A stretch of 64,000 nucleotides of DNA from Urechis unicinctus (Eukaryota > Annelida > Polychaeta > Xenopneusta > Urechidae). The notes under the pieces were generated by a model. The model made no database searches and was not told the origin of the DNA. It saw only the letters and a list, made by a program, of their open reading frames with translations. The DNA lies in assembly GCA_034190875.2 (NCBI GenBank), contig CM067356.1, positions 60,100,208-60,164,207 on the forward strand. Direction: 5' to 3'. Of the stretch, positions 62,845-64,000 are shown one piece after another. Positions within the stretch are counted from its first letter, which is position 1; every line of letters begins with the position of its first letter. A program made the translations under genes and the position numbers.

Positions 62845-63560
62845 ATCCTATTGCGATCATGAATAACAGAACGCGGTGATCTGATTCTCACCATGAATAA
62901 CAGAACGCTGTGATCTGATTCTCACCATGAATAACAAAACGCTGTGATCTAACTCTCACCATGAATAACAGAACGCGGTGATCTAACTCTCACCATGAAT
63001 AACAGAACGCGGTGATCTGGTTCTCACCATGAATAACAGAATGCGGTGATCTGGCTCTCACCATGAAGAACAGAACGCGGTGATCTAACTCTTACCATGA
63101 ATAACAGAACGCGGTGATCTGGTTCTCACCATGAATAACAGAACGCGGTGATCTGGCTCTCACCATGAAGAACAGAACGCGGTGATCTAACTCTCACCAT
63201 GAATAACAGAATGCGGTGATCTGGCTCTCACCATGAAGAACAGAACGCGGTGATCTAACTCTCACCATGAATAACAGAACGCGGTGATCTGGTTCTCACC
63301 ATGAATAACAGAACGCGGTGATCTAACTCTCACCATGAATAACAGAACGCGGTGATCTGGTTCTCACCATGAATAACAAAACGCAGTGATCTAACTCTCA
63401 CCATGAATAACAGAACGCGATGATCTAACTCTCACCATTAATAACAGAACGCAGTGATGTGGCTCTCACCATGAGTAACAGAACGCTATGATCTAACTCT
63501 CACCATGAATAACAGAACGCAGTGATCTAACTCTCACCATGAATAACAGAACGCGATGAA
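62845..63560. repeat. 34-bp minisatellite
   Basis: About 21 copies of ctcaccatgaataacagaac plus gcggtgatctaact, with two alternating end variants (ctaact, ctggtt). 63560-64000 downstream is unique and no gene is supported there. Confidence 0.93.
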
Positions 63561-64000
63561 ACACCATCAACACAAAAACCACATGACATTATCATACCCC
63601 GATAAAAGCAGACCACCTGAATTCTCGAACTTTTCCGTTGTTTCTAGTCAACAAATGTTAGGCACCGTGGTTTCATCAATAGGTTTCCTGTCCCATAGCG
63701 ACTTCTACTCTCCATATGCTAGAAAATCCTTCTTTCTGAGCAAGAAAATCGGTTAATAACTCCAACCAATTTGCTATTTATATTACTATTACTTACATAG
63801 GGCTGCAAAGTGTGACGTCACTGATAGCGGTCTTCATTTGTTCCTAATATATCAGTGACCATGAATAAGATAAATATCACATTGTACATGTTGTTTCAGA
63901 CTGGGGTGGCAACATATGGATGATTCATCAGTTAGAAACATTTTTAACACAAACTACAAGGCGTCAACCGACGTTATCTTGTACAGCTACTATAAGCCCC

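Overview
This is a eukaryotic, almost certainly metazoan, nuclear genomic window. Every recognisable gene is split into short exons with GT-AG introns. The genes include animal-type families (GLOD4, LYRM9, PIPOX, PPM1D, SPECC1/cytospin, POLD4, TBL2, Golgi carbohydrate sulfotransferases and a CARD/Death-domain protein), and AATAAA signals follow several stop codons. Non-coding DNA is unusually rich in minisatellites (about 30 arrays, units of roughly 13-59 bp) and in CA, TA and CATA microsatellites. The gene set and compact genes suggest a marine invertebrate, perhaps a lophotrochozoan or non-vertebrate deuterostome. The species cannot be fixed from the sequence.

Layout, left to right. (1) 1-1701: the last two coding exons of GLOD4 (+), preceded by minisatellites. 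(2) 2034-11161: two tandem minus-strand carbohydrate sulfotransferase genes. The downstream copy (8254-11161) has an intact PAPS-binding loop; the other (2034-3827) has lost it. (3) 13208-14297: an unidentified three-exon gene fragment (+). (4) 18317-20337: a complete LYRM9 gene (+). (5) 20600-22331: remnants of a PIPOX paralogue (+). (6) 25150-32681: a complete eight-exon PIPOX gene (+) with a large, transposon-bearing fourth intron. (7) 34272-37356: a complete PPM1D-type PP2C phosphatase (-), convergent with PIPOX. (8) 38489-44764: a SPECC1/SPECC1L cytospin (+), head to head with PPM1D. (9) 46353-47352: a complete four-exon POLD4 gene (-). (10) 47754-52917: a complete eleven-exon TBL2 gene (+), about 400 bp head to head from POLD4. 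(11) 56262-60010 and probably beyond: a CARD - coiled coil - Death domain protein (-). From there to 64000 I see only repeats and sequence with no supported gene.

The genes are mostly independent housekeeping functions: peroxisomal sarcosine/pipecolate oxidation, LYR-motif mitochondrial accessory, DNA polymerase delta subunit, ER WD40 protein, stress phosphatase, cytoskeletal linker and glycan sulfation. Five of them (GLOD4, LYRM9, PIPOX, PPM1D, SPECC1) have human counterparts on chromosome 17, so the window may preserve an old animal linkage group.

The most unusual observation is that several minisatellites abut splice junctions and contain copies of them. In LYRM9 the 29-bp unit includes 18 exonic bases plus the 5' splice site, giving about ten donor copies in tandem. 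In the CARD/Death-domain gene both ends of one intron are amplified, the donor in a 46-bp array and the acceptor in a 29-bp array. Similar arrays adjoin splice sites in SPECC1L, TBL2 and the unidentified gene.
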